Source: Actinostola sp. cb2023
Lineage: Eukaryota > Cnidaria > Anthozoa > Actiniaria > Actinostolidae
Direction: 5' to 3'
Assembly (NCBI GenBank): GCA_033675265.1
Contig: JAUJYZ010001013.1
Coordinates: 1 to 64,000, forward strand
Length of the DNA stretch: 64,000 bases
Every line of letters starts with the position of its first letter. The stretch's first letter is position 1. Shown one piece after another: positions 1 through 12,543 of this stretch. The translations under genes were made by a program, and so were the position numbers. The notes below the pieces were generated by a model, which was not told the origin of the DNA, ran no database searches, and worked only from the letters and a program-made list of their open reading frames with translations.

Positions 1-560
1 CCATCTAACATAATACAAAACACTGATCATAACAAATAGTTTTTTGCCTCCACAAAAAAAAATCCCCGACTTTTAGTACTGTCAGACTTGAAATTTCCTA
101 GTCTCCTTTGCGGCCATCGGGGATTTCGTCATGCAATGCTACGTACTCTCTCCCCAAACGAGAGAGTAGCGATGTGTGACGAAATCCTGACAGCTGCAAA
201 GGAGACTGTAAATTTTCCTGACTAAATGCAAAAGTCCCCTACCATTCCCTAACCATGAGAACCATGTTAAATGCTTGCTAAACAACATTATGACTAGTAT
301 GTAAAGCGCCATTGGACAGCGATGGAAATGGCGCTTATAAGAATTCATAAAGTATTATTAATTATTATTATTATCTGGTTACCTTAAGATATGATGATAA
401 TATTGTAACTGATGGATCTGTCAATGCACTAGACAACTCTTTAGATCTCTTCTTTTGTTCCATTCTATAGGTTTTCTTGATTTCCTATGTTGATTAAATT
501 ATGTACTCAGTATTAGAGTAGAGATCTTTGAGACAATACAAACATTAATAATTATTATTA
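1..560. other. non-coding, no gene seen
   Basis: AT-rich spacer. An inverted pair lies at about 93-235: AAATTTCCTAGTCTCCTTTGC and its near complement around GCAAAGGAGACTGTAAATTTT, so a small hairpin element is possible. The short minus-strand open frame here has no recognisable protein features. Confidence 0.4.
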
Positions 561-564
561 TTTA

Positions 565-2170
565 GCATATGTGTCTGCACAAGAGATACATATATACATG
601 TGTATGTAACATTGACAGATAATACACATGTAGTAGACAGACAGACAGACAAATAATTCAAAAATTGTTCCAACAGTTGTTGCTTTCTTTATACTCATGT
701 TGGCGCTAGTTCATTAAAAAGACTCAAACATACTTTTGTTGCCCCTAGCAACATCACAGTTTTAATGGCAAAACATAGGTACGAAAAACATATCGTTCCT
801 CACTCAAGTGATAAGCGTAGTACATGTAATGACAGATATACATGTAGAAGTAGACAGACAGACAGACAGACATATGAATGCAGGCACGCCTAGGTATTTG
901 TACAAAATAATGTACAGTTTTGCAGACGGCAACAAAAAGAGATACATGTAATGACAGATATACATGTACATGTTTCTAATTAAGTTATAAGACAGACAGA
1001 CACATGAATGCAGGCACATCTAGGTATTTGTACAAATGTACAGTTTGCAGACGGCAACATGTGTCTGCATAAGAGATACATGTACATGTATGTAATGACA
1101 GATATACATGTTTCTAATTAAGTAGACAGACAGACACATGAATGCAGGCACACCTAGGTACCGTATTTTCCGGCGTATTATCCGCGGGTTATCTGTTTGA
1201 TTTATCCATTATTCAAGCAAGGTGCGGGTAATAGACCGGTGCGGGTAATGGACTAATTTGTTTGTCATTGTATTTTTGAAGGTGCTAAGTTTTGTCACTG
1301 GGAATTCAAATACGAAGTTTATGATACGTAAATGTCAAAGTGTTTCCTTTGATTGTAAGTTAAACCTTTCGCATGTTCTTTCGAGATTAGAACTAATTCG
1401 AATACAGCAGAAATATGAAGCCGTAAACATTCATATCTAACGAACAAGAAATACTCACATTATGAATACGAAAGAATCAGCGTGATTTTCACGTGCTCAC
1501 ACATCATGTGTCAATCAAGTGTCTCAAACATAACATTCCCACGTGCACTAACGAACCATTAGATTTTATAACTGATAATGCCGAAAGTTGATGAGAAAGA
1601 CGCTCGGTATAAAAGATGTTTTGTTTTGAATCAGTCATAGGATTGCATTGGATCGTGAATTCAAGAGTTCATTTAAACTTTCGCCTTTACATGAAAGAAG
1701 CTTCATGTGTCTTTAAATACTTTACCGATAGGTTTGATTTCTTCTAATTAATTCAATTCTGTGCAAATAACATTATGCTTGATGTTACTACAGTAAGTAC
1801 GGAAATATTTGAGCGGTACTGTATGTTAACGGTTTTCGTATGAATTTATAATTAGATGCGGGTAATACACCAGTGCGGGTAATCTGATGATTTGTTTTCA
1901 TTTCTATCGTAAATCGTGAGGGTGCGGGTAATACACTGTGCGGGTAATACGCCAGAAAATACGGTATTTGTACAAATGTACAGTTTGCAGACGGCAACAT
2001 GTGTCTGTATATTGAGATGTATATGTAATGACAGATATACATGTAGAAGTAGACAGACAGACAGACACATGCATGCAGGCACACCTACACTGTAGGTACC
2101 ATATTTGTACCATTATACAGTTTGCGGACGGCGTGTCTGCGTAGAAGTAGACAGACAGACAGATAGATTA
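565..2170. repeat. degenerate tandem array of ~110-130 bp units
   Basis: Units share GACAGACAGACA, an ATGCAGGCACACCTAGGTA block, a TTTGTACAAATGTACAGTTTGCAGACGGCAACA block and ATACATGTATGTAATGACAGATATACATG. Copies are visible near 825-945, 946-1060, 1061-1160 continuing at 1965-2090, and 2091-2170. An 804-bp transposon splits one unit. Short frames here are repeat read-through. Confidence 0.75.
1161..1964. mobile_element. 804-bp TA-target MITE (mariner/pogo-like)
   Basis: Imperfect terminal inverted repeats start CCGTATTTTCCGGCGTATTA and end in the complement of CCGTATTTTCTGGCGTATTA. TA flanks both ends (1159-1160 and 1965-1966). Neighbouring units of the host array show the unoccupied site (CTAGGTATTTGTAC), so the insertion is read directly. 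The interior repeats GTGCGGGTAAT several times. No transposase is seen, so it is non-autonomous; mariner/pogo assignment rests on the TA duplication and terminus style. Confidence 0.8.
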
Positions 2171-2272
2171 AGTCATGCAGACAGACAAACAAATAGACAT
2201 GCAAATGAACATGTGGATGCACAAGCTAAAAGACAACATACATGTACATGCAGAGAAGCAAAGTAACAACCA

Positions 2273-3584
2273 GGCCCCAGTTGCACGAAATGTGAATAGC
2301 GCTATCCACCGGATAAGTCCTATCCAACGGATAAGTCCTATCCAACGGATAAGTCCTATCCAACGGATAAGTCCTATCCAACGGATAAGTCCTATCCAAC
2401 GGATAAGTCCTATCCACCGGATAAGTCCTATCCACCGGATAAGTCCTATCCACCGGATAAGTCCTATCCACCGGATAAGTCCTATCCAACGGATAAGTCC
2501 TATCCAACGGATAAGTCCTATCCAACGGATAAGTCCTATCCAACGGATAAGTCCTATCCAACGGATAAGTCCTATCCAACGGATAAGTCCTATCCACCAG
2601 ATAAGTCCTATCCAACGGATAAGTCCTATCCAACGGATAAGTCCTATCCAACGGATAAGTCCTATCCAACGGATAAGTCCTATCCAACGGATAAGTCCTA
2701 TCCAACCGATAAGTCCTATCCAACGGATAAGTCCTATCCAACGGATAAGTCCTATCCAACGGATAAGTCCTATCCACCAGATAAGTCCTATCCAACGGAT
2801 AAGTCCTATCCAACGGATAAGTCCTATCCAACGGATAAGTCCTATCCAACGGATAAGTCCTATCCAACGGATAAGTCCTATCCAACCGATAAGTCCTATC
2901 CAACGGATAAAATTTATTGGATAAATGCATCAGTTTTATCCGTTGGAAAGGACTTATCTAGACTTGCCACAAGTCGACCTCTCTTGTAGATCCCAGATGT
3001 GTGAGCAAAGCGAGCCATAGAGGTCGCAAAGCGACCGAGCGAAGTCGCAAGAGGTCGACTTGTCCCACTTGCAAGGTTTTCATTTGCGTTTCACGCCATA
3101 AATTATCAGGGGGCGGAGTTTTGTCACACACACCGTGGTGTCTGGTTTAAATCAGGGTCAACTCCAACACTCATCACAAGATCAGATTTGTTTGCTCTGA
3201 GCCAAAGTTATTTGTAACAAAGACTACAGAAAGCTTGTAACATTCGTTAAGAGGCTTCCTCGTAATTCTTTGTATTCTGTTATTCTTTGAGCTTCTTTCA
3301 ACGCCTCAGATATCAATTTCATGAAGCAACGTGAGACGATGCGTACGTGCTTGCTGTTCGGTTTTATTGACAGATGAAAGGTGTGTTTATGACTCTGACC
3401 ATTCTGATTGGTTAACGCTTAATTAATATGCAGCGACCCGTTTTTGGGTCACTAAAATTGGCGGGAATCAAGTTTGAAAAGTCTTTCCCCGGGGCGCGCG
3501 TAGACACAGAAAGAGGAAGGACTTTTAGAAAGTCTAAGACTTATCTGGTGGATAGCGCTATTCACCTTTCGTGCAACCGGGGCC
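2273..3584. mobile_element. TIR element with GGCCCC termini
   Basis: About 45-bp inverted termini: left begins GGCCCCAGTTGCACGAAA and continues through GTGAATAGCGCTATCCACC; the right end is its complement, finishing CAACCGGGGCC. The interior holds an amplified 18-bp array and a second inverted pair around AAGTCGACCTCT (about 2960-3070). No transposase is visible. Superfamily is unresolved because no clean target duplication can be read. Confidence 0.7.
2305..2912. repeat. 18-bp satellite, ~33 copies
   Basis: The unit is GGATAAGTCCTATCCAAC with ACC, CCAG and ACCG variants. Eighteen is a multiple of three, so both strands stay open and give six-residue repeat frames (RISPIQ on plus, DRTYPL on minus); these are artefacts. 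The unit matches the subterminal part of the host element's own TIR (CTATCCACCGGATAAGTC). Confidence 0.9.
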
Positions 3585-3893
3585 AGACAGATACATGTAT
3601 ATTGTACACATGTACATGTATGCATAATTAATAACTTCTTGACTAGTTCAAAATTACATATGTTTAAATAATAGAATATTAAAATAGTTTTCTCACCTTT
3701 AATGATTCCTTAGTCTGGCGTCTGGCCATCGCTGGTGACTTGTCTGAAAACCTCTTATCAACCTAAATAGAACAGAACAGTTGGTACAATGCCATGGTTG
3801 ATTTATATCTACATATGTATCTATCTATAGTCAGTTCATTAGTTCATTAGTTGGTATGGTGGTTGTTAGTCAGTTCATTAGTTGGTATGTTTA

Positions 3894-3985
3894 TATAGAG
3901 GTGTCTGTAATATAGAGGTGTCCATAATATAGAGGTATCTGTAATATAGAGGTGTCCATAAGGAGAGGTTCCACTGTATTTACAT
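3894..3985. repeat. 18-bp repeats at a Tigger/pogo-like end
   Basis: Four degenerate copies of ATATAGAGGTGTCYRTA are followed by AAGGAGAGGTTCCACTGTA. The CAGTGGAACCT complement is typical of Tigger/pogo-type termini (from memory). The other end is not located. Confidence 0.35.
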
Positions 3986-4109
3986 ATTTGTAACAATGTC
4001 ACTAATACCTTACTGCTGGTGTCTTTCCTCTCCATCTTGTTGATAGTTTGCAGTTTTGATGAGACAGAAGCATCAAGTTTCGGGGTTAAGCTTGCCTCGT
4101 TTGGCACTG

Positions 4110-5545
4110 TAATAAAGACATTAGAATTGTTAAATAAATAAATACATGTAAATGTTTATTGAATAATAATAATATAATAACAATAATAATACAGTAATAA
4201 TAATAATTGCTGCGAGCGTAACGAGCAGCGAAACTAATCTTGACGGAGTTCCTGTGTCATGTGTGGTCGTGTGGGATCTGGGCACTTATGTGGATGAGTT
4301 GCGAGTCTCGACTAAGATTTCACGGAGTTTGTGGAGATGATTTTTGTGAGCCACGGTACTTCCGATCAGCGCACTCACACCACGTATTGAACCTCGTGTC
4401 TTCTGTTACTAGCCTGGTTGGAGTATCGTTTATTTTTCGCTGATTCAAGCCAGGAAAGTGTTCGTTTTCTACAAATCCATGATGTCAAATGCAACTTTAT
4501 TCATTGCTGGAAGCATTCATCGGGGTCATGAACAATTTAGTGACATTTCAAGGGGAAGACAATGTTCTTTTTATGAGTTTTCGAGCGCTGTTGTGTGCTC
4601 AGTCACGTCCAGTTCCACATGCAATGAAGTACTTATTAAGCTTAAGTTACTTCTACAGTCGATCCTGAGAGTTGACCGAAGGAGACAGCATGTACTTGAA
4701 TGCTTTTGAAAGACACAGTTAGTATCCCAGATGCTGTCGCTGACCTATCTACCTGATCGAGCTCGTTGGTCTTCGTCAAACCAATCTGGCCCATATTGCC
4801 ATTGGCATTGAGGCCATTAAACTACTGAATCAAATTATACGATCCATCCCGATGTACTTTTATCTTCTACAAGTGTGCTATGAGGCTTCGACATCTTTCC
4901 TGATATCTGGCCAGTAACATTGTATATAATATACACCAAACACAATTCTCTATTTCATTGAATCCATATTTGTATTAATTACTGCATATTAGTAGAGTAC
5001 AAACTATTACAAGCGTGTAACATAAATAGTGCAAAGTATTGCATGCTTTTAGTGCTGGTACATGTCTATAGCTGTCTGTCTATGACCAGATTATTATAGT
5101 GTTAGCATTTGTATTAAGCAACACCAAACTCGGGTGGGAATGATAATTAATAGAGACATGGAATGGAACAATGTGACCGGGATGGGAATGAGAATCAATG
5201 GGGATGTGGGATGGGAACAATGGGACAAGGGTGGGAATGAGAATCAGTAGATATATGCGAGGGAAATAGGTTTCTTGTAAGCTAGAACACATGACACAGT
5301 AATAAAGTTATTATTATTAATACTGCATTTTTATTATTTTATTTTACCACTAATGCACCTTGCTGACAATTAAGGGACAGCCACATGTATGCATTGAAAG
5401 CTACATTTCACATGTATGCATTGAAAGCTACATTTCACTTTTATGTGTTACCATGTACGGCAGTGCACAACTCGCAGCACTTCACTTTCTACCAGAAACT
5501 ACTAGTAATAATAATAAATAAGTTCTTGAGAAACGCATCATACAA
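4110..5545. other. non-coding, retroposon tail at 5287-5320
   Basis: AT-rich with AAT runs near 4160-4210. Around 5287-5320 the sequence GACACAGTAATAAAGTTATT leads into ATT repeats, a tail also seen near 11,886, 25,140 and 45,829. No coding exon could be supported. Confidence 0.4.
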
Positions 5546-5548
5546 AAA

Positions 5549-5970
5549 CAGTAAAAACCCGCATAAAAGAACCCCTATTTTTCCAAGTCAGGCTGAAATG
5601 GTTCTTATATATTGGGTGTCTAGTGAGAAGTTCTTAACAGGTTCTTATTTACAGGGCAAAAAAAAAAAAAAAAAATATTATTGTTCCTGATATGGTGTAT
5701 TTCCTTACAATTTGTTTTAATTAGTGAACTATTGACCCTGAAAGGTCTAATATTCACACTAAACATTAACAACCCAACTGTATAGTAAATATAATATTTC
5801 TGCATATTCAGTACCGACTGTACCTGTGTGTTCTGAGCTTTAGTCATTTTCTCATAAGAACCTGCTTCATTTATCAGGCTGAACTGGTTCTTATATATTG
5901 GGTGCTTAATTGGCTAAATTTCAGCCTGGAGGTTCTTAATCCGCAGTTTCTTATATGCAGGTTTTTACTG
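5549..5970. mobile_element. 422-bp TIR element (CAGTAAAAACC ends)
   Basis: Left end CAGTAAAAACCCGCATAAA, right end the complement of CAGTAAAAACCTGCATATAA. The right flank starts TA; the expected left TA reads AA, so one duplication base may have changed. The interior repeats GGCTGAAATGGTTCTTATATATTGGGTG (about 5590 and 5876). A related CAGTAAAAACGCG start is at about 30,673. Confidence 0.6.
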
Positions 5971-6125
5971 TAGTCTCGATGCTTTTAACAATTAATAAGG
6001 ACAAAACAGTACATCACAAGTACTGTAATACAAAACTAGACACTGGATCTACCAGCGTTCACTCGGGCTACTGCATTTAAAGCACTCTTGAAATTCACAG
6101 GGGTTTAAATATATCATGATCAAAT

Positions 6126-6196
6126 TAATTAAAAATAATTAAAAATAATTAAAAATAATTAAAAATAATTAAAAATAATTAAAAATAATTAAAAAT
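6126..6196. repeat. 10-bp AT-rich tandem repeat
   Basis: About seven copies of AATTAAAAAT in direct succession. Confidence 0.85.
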
Positions 6197-6298
6197 GACT
6201 CCATTTTGTTAATTGTTTTCATTGATAGTTATGACAAATTCAAATACTGATTTTACATTTTTTTTAGATGCTACATACGGTAAACAGATTTGAACACA

Positions 6299-6360
6299 TT
6301 CAATCACATAATGTAATTCTATCATTTGATTAGAATAGAAAATTACATTATGTGATTGAA
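6299..6360. repeat. 20-bp perfect inverted repeat
   Basis: TTCAATCACATAATGTAATT at 6299-6318 is mirrored exactly at 6341-6360 around a 22-nt loop. Confidence 0.8.
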
Positions 6361-6539
6361 AGAACTTTTTCGGTTAAACTTTCTTGTCATGAACATGACC
6401 TCTCCCAACATTTGGACAGTGAGCATGCATGCGCTATTAAAGTAAAGGATAGATAGATAGATAAGCAGTATAATTTTAATACTGCACACTCACAAAGTGA
6501 AAATATATTTATTTTAATTAACCAATCTGCGCTTTTTAA

Positions 6540-8826
6540 AGGAGCACTCTCACAGGTAATGCATTGCGCGCCTTGAACCCCTCAGCGCCATTTTCGTATG
6601 ATACGAAAATGGCGGATTTCTACTTACCACACGAGAAGGAAGAGATTCTCTGGAGAACTCCGGACTTGCCATTGCTGATCCGTATCGGAATTCGAAAGGC
6701 GAACTTTTCATGTGTACTTTTCATGTGCGTTCTTGTCAAATCTAAGTAGTATCCCGTATGTAAACAATAACACGGCGCGCCACAGGCAGCCCAACCATTG
6801 CTTTTGAGGCTACTAAATAATTCAATAAAATGATATTTGCGTCTTTTTTTGATGGGCTTCCTGTGGTAGAGCGCGCGCGCGCGCAATACGTATTATGTTG
6901 GGTTCCCTGTGTTGAGTAATGTCCTATGTTGGGCTTCCTGTGTGCGTCCTGCGGGATGCGCTCGCAGCAAATGTGTATATTTACACAAGGTATGAAACTA
7001 GGTCACGTGACAAATACGTTTTTGACCCTAACTTTGTCAAAATGTCGTGACAATACATGTTTTCTTCGAATAACTAAACTTTACCGTATTCTCGAAACAC
7101 TTTGTAAGTATCAGTCGTCTAACTTCAACGTACGCTGAGAAACTAATTTTTGAAATTTTGTGCGTCGTGGCCCGATGTGCGCCGCAAGTAGCTGGTGCAC
7201 TTTTCCGTGAAGCAGTCGGATTTTACCTTCGAGAAGGCATCGACAAGCGCTCGGCAGATCTGAACTGTGCTCTTTTTGGCAAGTTTTAACATTTATATGT
7301 TCACTAAACATAAGTCAAAACATCTACAATATACTTTATCTGTTTTCTGTTTTGACTTCTCTAAATTATTTGTTTTGTATTTTGATTTTTATCGATTAAA
7401 ATCTTCAAAATTGACGCATTGTGTTTTATAAATGCTGAATAGTCTCAATATTTAGTACTGCACAACACATTTGCTATCAGTACTTGTACACAAAATGACA
7501 AACAAACGTATTTATTTCAACAATAAAAGTTTACTAGCTTTTTACACACTGTTTTGCCGTTCTTTCTTTGCAATTTATTCACTATATTGATCAGTAATAG
7601 CATATGGATAAATAATAACAATGAAATAAATATTAAGCTTTAATATACACAATCGACAAGTTGTGAATGAATAACAAACATCACAGTTGGAGCGATTAGC
7701 TTACTTACGTTCTTACGAAAAATACGCCGTTAAAATTACTCTGTGTTTCTCTCAGATGATAGTAAGCTTATTTGCTAAATGTGTTGTGCTATTTCAATGA
7801 CAATAACGAACAACTGTTAATATTTTAGTTCACAGCTTCACAAGTCCTTCGCCATTCATGTCTCCTTCGATGTCCGAGTGAATTGAGTCAGTTCGTCTAT
7901 ATTTTTGCTTCACTGATGGTTTATGCTGTGTTGGCGTTCCCTTGTGTCAGAAGAACTATAAGTAAAGTACAAAATTATGTCAAACACTCAGTAATGTTTA
8001 AACAGATAAAGTTGAAAGAGGTTCCTTGTGGAAATGTGATTTCAATCACTGACACTGAACTACACAAGTCAAATAGCTCAGTCATAATTTATGGAAAAAA
8101 AACTGATTTGTTGAGGAGTATTAAGTAGCCCTTCTGCCCTAGTATAGGCAAGTCCTTTCATTAGAGAACATTTAGAGCAAATACTACGTAAAAACCATGA
8201 CAAAAAGTAATTTTAGTTCAGTTTATTTTCAACAAAACTTTCTCACGTGTCGAGCAAAACATATCCAAAGTTTCTCCACCATTCAAAATGAAAAAGGACT
8301 ACTTTAAAACCGTCAAATTTCTTCTAAATTTACTTAAAGTTGACATGAATTGTGAACTTCTAAACTTACCATGAATAGGGAATAGAATCCCAACGTTTAC
8401 ACCGAAAAAATCAGTCTTTCTTGATATGAACTTCTCTTCCACGCCCCGCCATTAGCGACAAAATAATGTGTTCACCCTGGGTACCCCCCACGGGTCTGTA
8501 GCGCACGACGACTTCGGCTCTTCGGTTCACGGAAAAGTGCACCAGCTACTTGCGGCGCACATCAGGCCATGATACACCATCAGTTTCACACCTTGTGTAA
8601 ATATACACATGTACTGCGGGACGTACGCGCGGGATGCACACAGGGATCCCAACATCATCAATTTCTATGCACAGGGAATCCAACATAATACGTATTGCGC
8701 GCGCTCTACCACAGGAAGCCCATCAAAACAGACGCAAATATCATTTTATTGAATTATTTAGTAGCCTCAAAAGCAATGGTTGGGCTGCCTGTGGGCGCGC
8801 AATGCATTACCTGTGAGAGTGCTCCT
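6540..8826. mobile_element. 2.3-kb TTAA-target DNA transposon, non-autonomous
   Basis: Ends are AGGAGCACTCTCACAGGTAA and its complement, flanked on both sides by TTAA (6536-6539 and 8827-8830), the duplication used by piggyBac and Kolobok superfamilies. Inverted homology continues inward discontinuously: the GGCAGCCCAACCATTGC blocks (6785 and 8770), AATACGTATT (6883 and 8690), and GCGCCGCAAGTAGCTGGTGC (7180 and 8540). The left TIR is split by about 200 bp between two GCGCGCC copies (6566-6572 and 6775-6781). No open frame longer than about 90 codons and no transposase motif are seen. Confidence 0.75.
6586..6614. repeat. near-perfect 29-bp palindrome
   Basis: CGCCATTTTCGTAT, one base, then ATACGAAAATGGCG. 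It lies in the segment splitting the left TIR of the TTAA element. Confidence 0.85.
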
Positions 8827-8889
8827 TTAAGCTACATTATTTTGTATATCAAATGCATGAAAGGCTAGTTAGTATAGACCTTTAGGTTC

Positions 8890-9157
8890 AACTACGAGTA
8901 CAAGTTTTGGTGTGCAATCTAACTTGCTGTCGTAATCATGCTCGCGCAAATTCAAAATTTAGATAAAAAGCAAACAAATGAGATTTTATCGCTTAAGCCT
9001 TTTCTTCAAATTTTAGCAAAAATAACAATGATCTTTAAGTCTTGCTTGTCACAACAACAAGAACAATCATTATTAAAAGAAGATGTTATTGAGCGTTCTA
9101 CATTTAAAAGACCGAAATATTTAGTCAAAATGTCTCACTCAAAACTTGTACTCTAGA
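8890..9157. mobile_element. possible MITE with ~20-bp TIRs
   Basis: CTACGAGTACAAGTTTTGG at the left is mirrored by CTCAAAACTTGTACTCTAG at the right. The 72-codon frame inside (8938-9156) is Lys/Gln-rich and unrecognised; it ends in the TIR and is unlikely to be a gene. Confidence 0.4.
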
Positions 9158-9384
9158 CAACGAGTTTTGCAAGATATCTTGTCGTAGTTGAAACGACGAC
9201 AACGAGATTTTCAAGCTGGCGTGACAATGTCACGGTTTTACGCATGCACACTAATCGTAACGGCAAAAACGTGTACTCGTTGTCAAATCTACACATGTAA
9301 AGCTCACTAGTTACAGGTGGAGTGGGTCACACCAAAAATATATATTTGTCCCAAGTGGCTAACTCCTGTTTCTGTAGCATGAAG

Positions 9385-9500
9385 TGAATGAATGAATGAA
9401 TAAACCTTTATTTAAACAGGGTTGTCCTTTCAGTGTGACTGAATGCTAGTCCATCGCAGGTTAGTCTCCCCTCTCCCCCCCCCCCCCCCATATTTATTTA
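9385..9500. repeat. retroelement fragment with C-rich tract
   Basis: GAATGAATGAATGAATAAAC is followed by TGAATGCTAGTCCATCGCAGG, wording I associate with a dispersed repeat in coral-like genomes, then a run of about 16 C. Identification is from memory only. Confidence 0.35.
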
Positions 9501-10935
9501 TTTAGATTACTTTTACCAATACAATCCCCCACACCTTCCCTGCATAGATAAAATGGTCCATACATTTACATGTGTAAATCTACACTTAATAAAAACATTA
9601 TACAATATAAAACATTTGTTATGGCAAAAACTTGTTATGGCAAAAACAAAAACATGTATACTAAAACAACGGTATATGACATACCGTATTATTTACAGAA
9701 AGGGGTTTTATATGTGATATAAATGACATTAATAACTTATTCTATAATGAAATGATTTCCGGAATGGATAACTTAATTTATACATTGTACAATAATTAAT
9801 CAATATCGTCTGTTGTGCAAATACGTGGAACATTGGTTATACAAAGAACAATATTTACTGTTAATTACTAGTAGAAGTGTATTAGTTCCTAAATGCAATC
9901 TTTTGAGGTCACAATATAAAAAATGAAAAATATATATATATATACCGGTATAACGAAACAAAAACAAAATGCTAAAAATATGTGAGATAATTTTAAGAAA
10001 CCACTAAATCAGGAAGAAACAAAAAAATGATTTTATAGACTAGATGTTGGACCAGTGCGTAGAATGTTGATACTATACATGACTGTATGTACCTTTAAGG
10101 GATTTCTTTGGGTTTTTCCACTTTGACATTTTGGATTACTATAATCAATATAAACCTGTCGTGGTACAGGAGCTACATCATTGTGTGATTTGACTTAATA
10201 CAATCAATGCCATGCTGGCCGTAGAATGATTCAACATCTCAACTGCAGCCAAAGATGTCTACATGTATGTTGCATACATGTAGATAAACTTGTGGAAAAA
10301 CTCTAGAATGATCATCTTTTCACACTGTAAGTCATTTGATGGGGATATTTCACACATTATAGTTGCCAGAGTGGTGTGATTGTATTATCTTTATCCTTGT
10401 AAATAATAAACAATGACAGCTTCCAATAGTAGTGTTGGGGTATGACACAACATTCCATTGTGGAGCCAATACGAAAAACGGTTATCAATAATTAAAGAGA
10501 GATGTTATCCTGTGGTGTATTATGGCTTTATGAAGGCTTGATCCTTCACACTTCATCACAACTTTTGATTCAGCCTTGCTTGGAACTTAAAATGTAGAAA
10601 CCTTACTACTGTATTTACATGTAGCAAAGTGACCAATAATTACATAACAGTTCGACTGCCACATTTCAAACAAGACACTATCATTATGTGTAACTTGAAT
10701 ATATAAAGTCACATACATGTATAATTCAAAAGCCAAAGAAGAGCATAATTAGTCAAGTTAATACATGTACCAATAGCATTTTGCACTGAAAATTATAATT
10801 ATTACTAATTACAGAAATACAATAAATAAAATAAGAACAAAATATTAATGTTCAGATTTCTTAAATGCTTGTACAATGTAGTGGTATATTAATAACACTT
10901 TTACATTTTCATGTAATATGTATAGAGTTTAGATT
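9500..10935. other. non-coding, no gene seen
   Basis: AT-rich DNA with no exon carrying splice signals that I can support and no long inverted repeat. Confidence 0.4.
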
Positions 10936-10937
10936 TA

Positions 10938-11237
10938 CACCTATTTCAAAAAAGGTTGTCAAGGACATCAGTCCATAGGTGATAGGTTATACATGTAGGT
11001 CGTTCTAAGACCGAACTGCATTATGGTAACAGCTTGAATAGCCAAAAATGGCACTTTCTGTATGAAAAGCTGTATGATAAATTGTAACTATTTGATTTCA
11101 AACAGGACGAGGATATTTTGAATCGAATTTTCTCTGGCATCCACGACATTCAATTCATAATGCAGTTTGGTCTTGGAACGACCCATAACCTATCGCCTAT
11201 GGACTGATGTCTTCAACAACCTTTTTTGAAATAGGTG
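10938..11237. mobile_element. 300-bp hairpin MITE, CACCTATT family
   Basis: TIRs of about 95 bp start CACCTATTTCAAAAAAGG and end in the complement, with TA on each side (10936-10937 and 11238-11239). The outermost bases match the MITEs at 12,995 and 32,078. Confidence 0.75.
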
Positions 11238-11672
11238 TATACATTATAAGGTTTTTGTCCACCCAAGTCTTACCCAGACCCCTGTGACCAGATACTAAGA
11301 GAAAGGAATGGGGAGAATTGCTAATAAAACATGTAATATCATCTGATGACTGTTTTATATTATTTATTATTACAAAATGTATATAGTCAAGTCAATCCGC
11401 GCACTCTGATTGGCTGTAAACTGTGCTGTATCATAGAACGGAGCACGGTTTGATGACGCTATTTTTCGGCTGTTTGATTTGATCCAAAATCCTGAAGAAA
11501 ACAAACCAAGCGCGCACTCGATGGCGTAACTGGCGTCAGTAGCGCACGCACTTCACTCGCTAAAATGTTATTCAAAAACACAACAGAATCCTCAACTTTC
11601 TTGCCATTTTTCTAACCATTCTTGTTCTTTTTTTATCAAAAATCCATAGTTTCTATATAATAAAGCAAATAC

Positions 11673-11840
11673 AACAGCTTTTTCCGTGCTCCGTTCAGTA
11701 ATACAGCACTCAGGAAGTGCCGAGAGCACTCAAGAAGTGTGGAGAGCACTCACCACGGCTCGTGCTCTCCCTACACTTCTTTCGTGCTCTCGTCACTTCC
11801 TTCGTGCTGTATTACTGAACGGAGCACAGATAAAGCTGTT
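11673..11840. repeat. 168-bp near-perfect hairpin
   Basis: The arms run from AACAGCTTTTTCCGTGCTCC to GGAGCACAGATAAAGCTGTT. Each holds the submotifs GAGAGCAC, AAGAAGTGT and AGGAAGTG. The stem exceeds 60 bp around a short centre near 11,755. The plus-strand open frame across it is a by-product. Confidence 0.8.
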
Positions 11841-11885
11841 CTATTTGTTAATGATAGTGTCCCCAATTAGTTGTATAAACTAAAT

Positions 11886-11937
11886 ACATTGACACTGAAA
11901 TAAAGTCATTATTATTATGATTATTATTATTATCACT
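11886..11937 (+). repeat. retroposon 3' tail
   Basis: GACACTGAAATAAAGTCATT followed by ATT/ATG repeats; the same arrangement occurs near 5287, 25,140 and 45,829. Confidence 0.45.
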
Positions 11938-12311
11938 AGATAAAACGTATTGGTCAAGATTAATAAACAGTGAAAATAACAATGTCAAAATAGAGGAGTT
12001 TCACAGTCGGCAAGATAAGATATTTCCCACAGAAAAAGGAAATTAATATTTTCTTATTTACAAACTTTCATTGTTCCACTCAGGAGCTTAATACACTGTA
12101 GTGTACAAGTCAGACATTGAATATCGATTGGGGATATATTTATACAATTATTAGACAAAGTCGAGGTAAATATTTAGTAAATAAACCCCTTCTAGCGGCT
12201 GGGACATCGGCTGATAATTCCGAGGATGAGAAACAGTTGGCCAAGAAGCGAAGCTTCGAGGGCATATGTGATATTTTGAGGACCATTAACAACATTAATT
12301 GTTATATAATA

Positions 12312-12543
12312 TACCAACTGTCAAAGTTCATTTTTCTCGTGCTCTGATTGGGCGAGCGGGTATCACGTGAACATGAACAAGTTTTCATGTTTCCCCGGTA
12401 ACAGCTCTCAGCGGGCAACAATATGTTGTGGACCGGCAATAACAAAACTGAAAGTTGATTGAGCTTTGTAACCTTGATTGGCGTTGGTAATCGCGCTTGA
12501 AAAGCGGGAAACCCATCTTTTTGTTGTTCTTTGACAGTTGGTA
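12312..12543. mobile_element. 232-bp TA-target MITE
   Basis: TIRs TACCAACTGTCAAAG and CTTTGACAGTTGGTA are flanked by TA at 12310-12311 and 12544-12545. Confidence 0.7.

Noticed and set aside
2175..2930. 249- and 234-codon frames on opposite strands
   Set aside because: Both read the 18-bp satellite; an 18-bp period without stops keeps any frame open.
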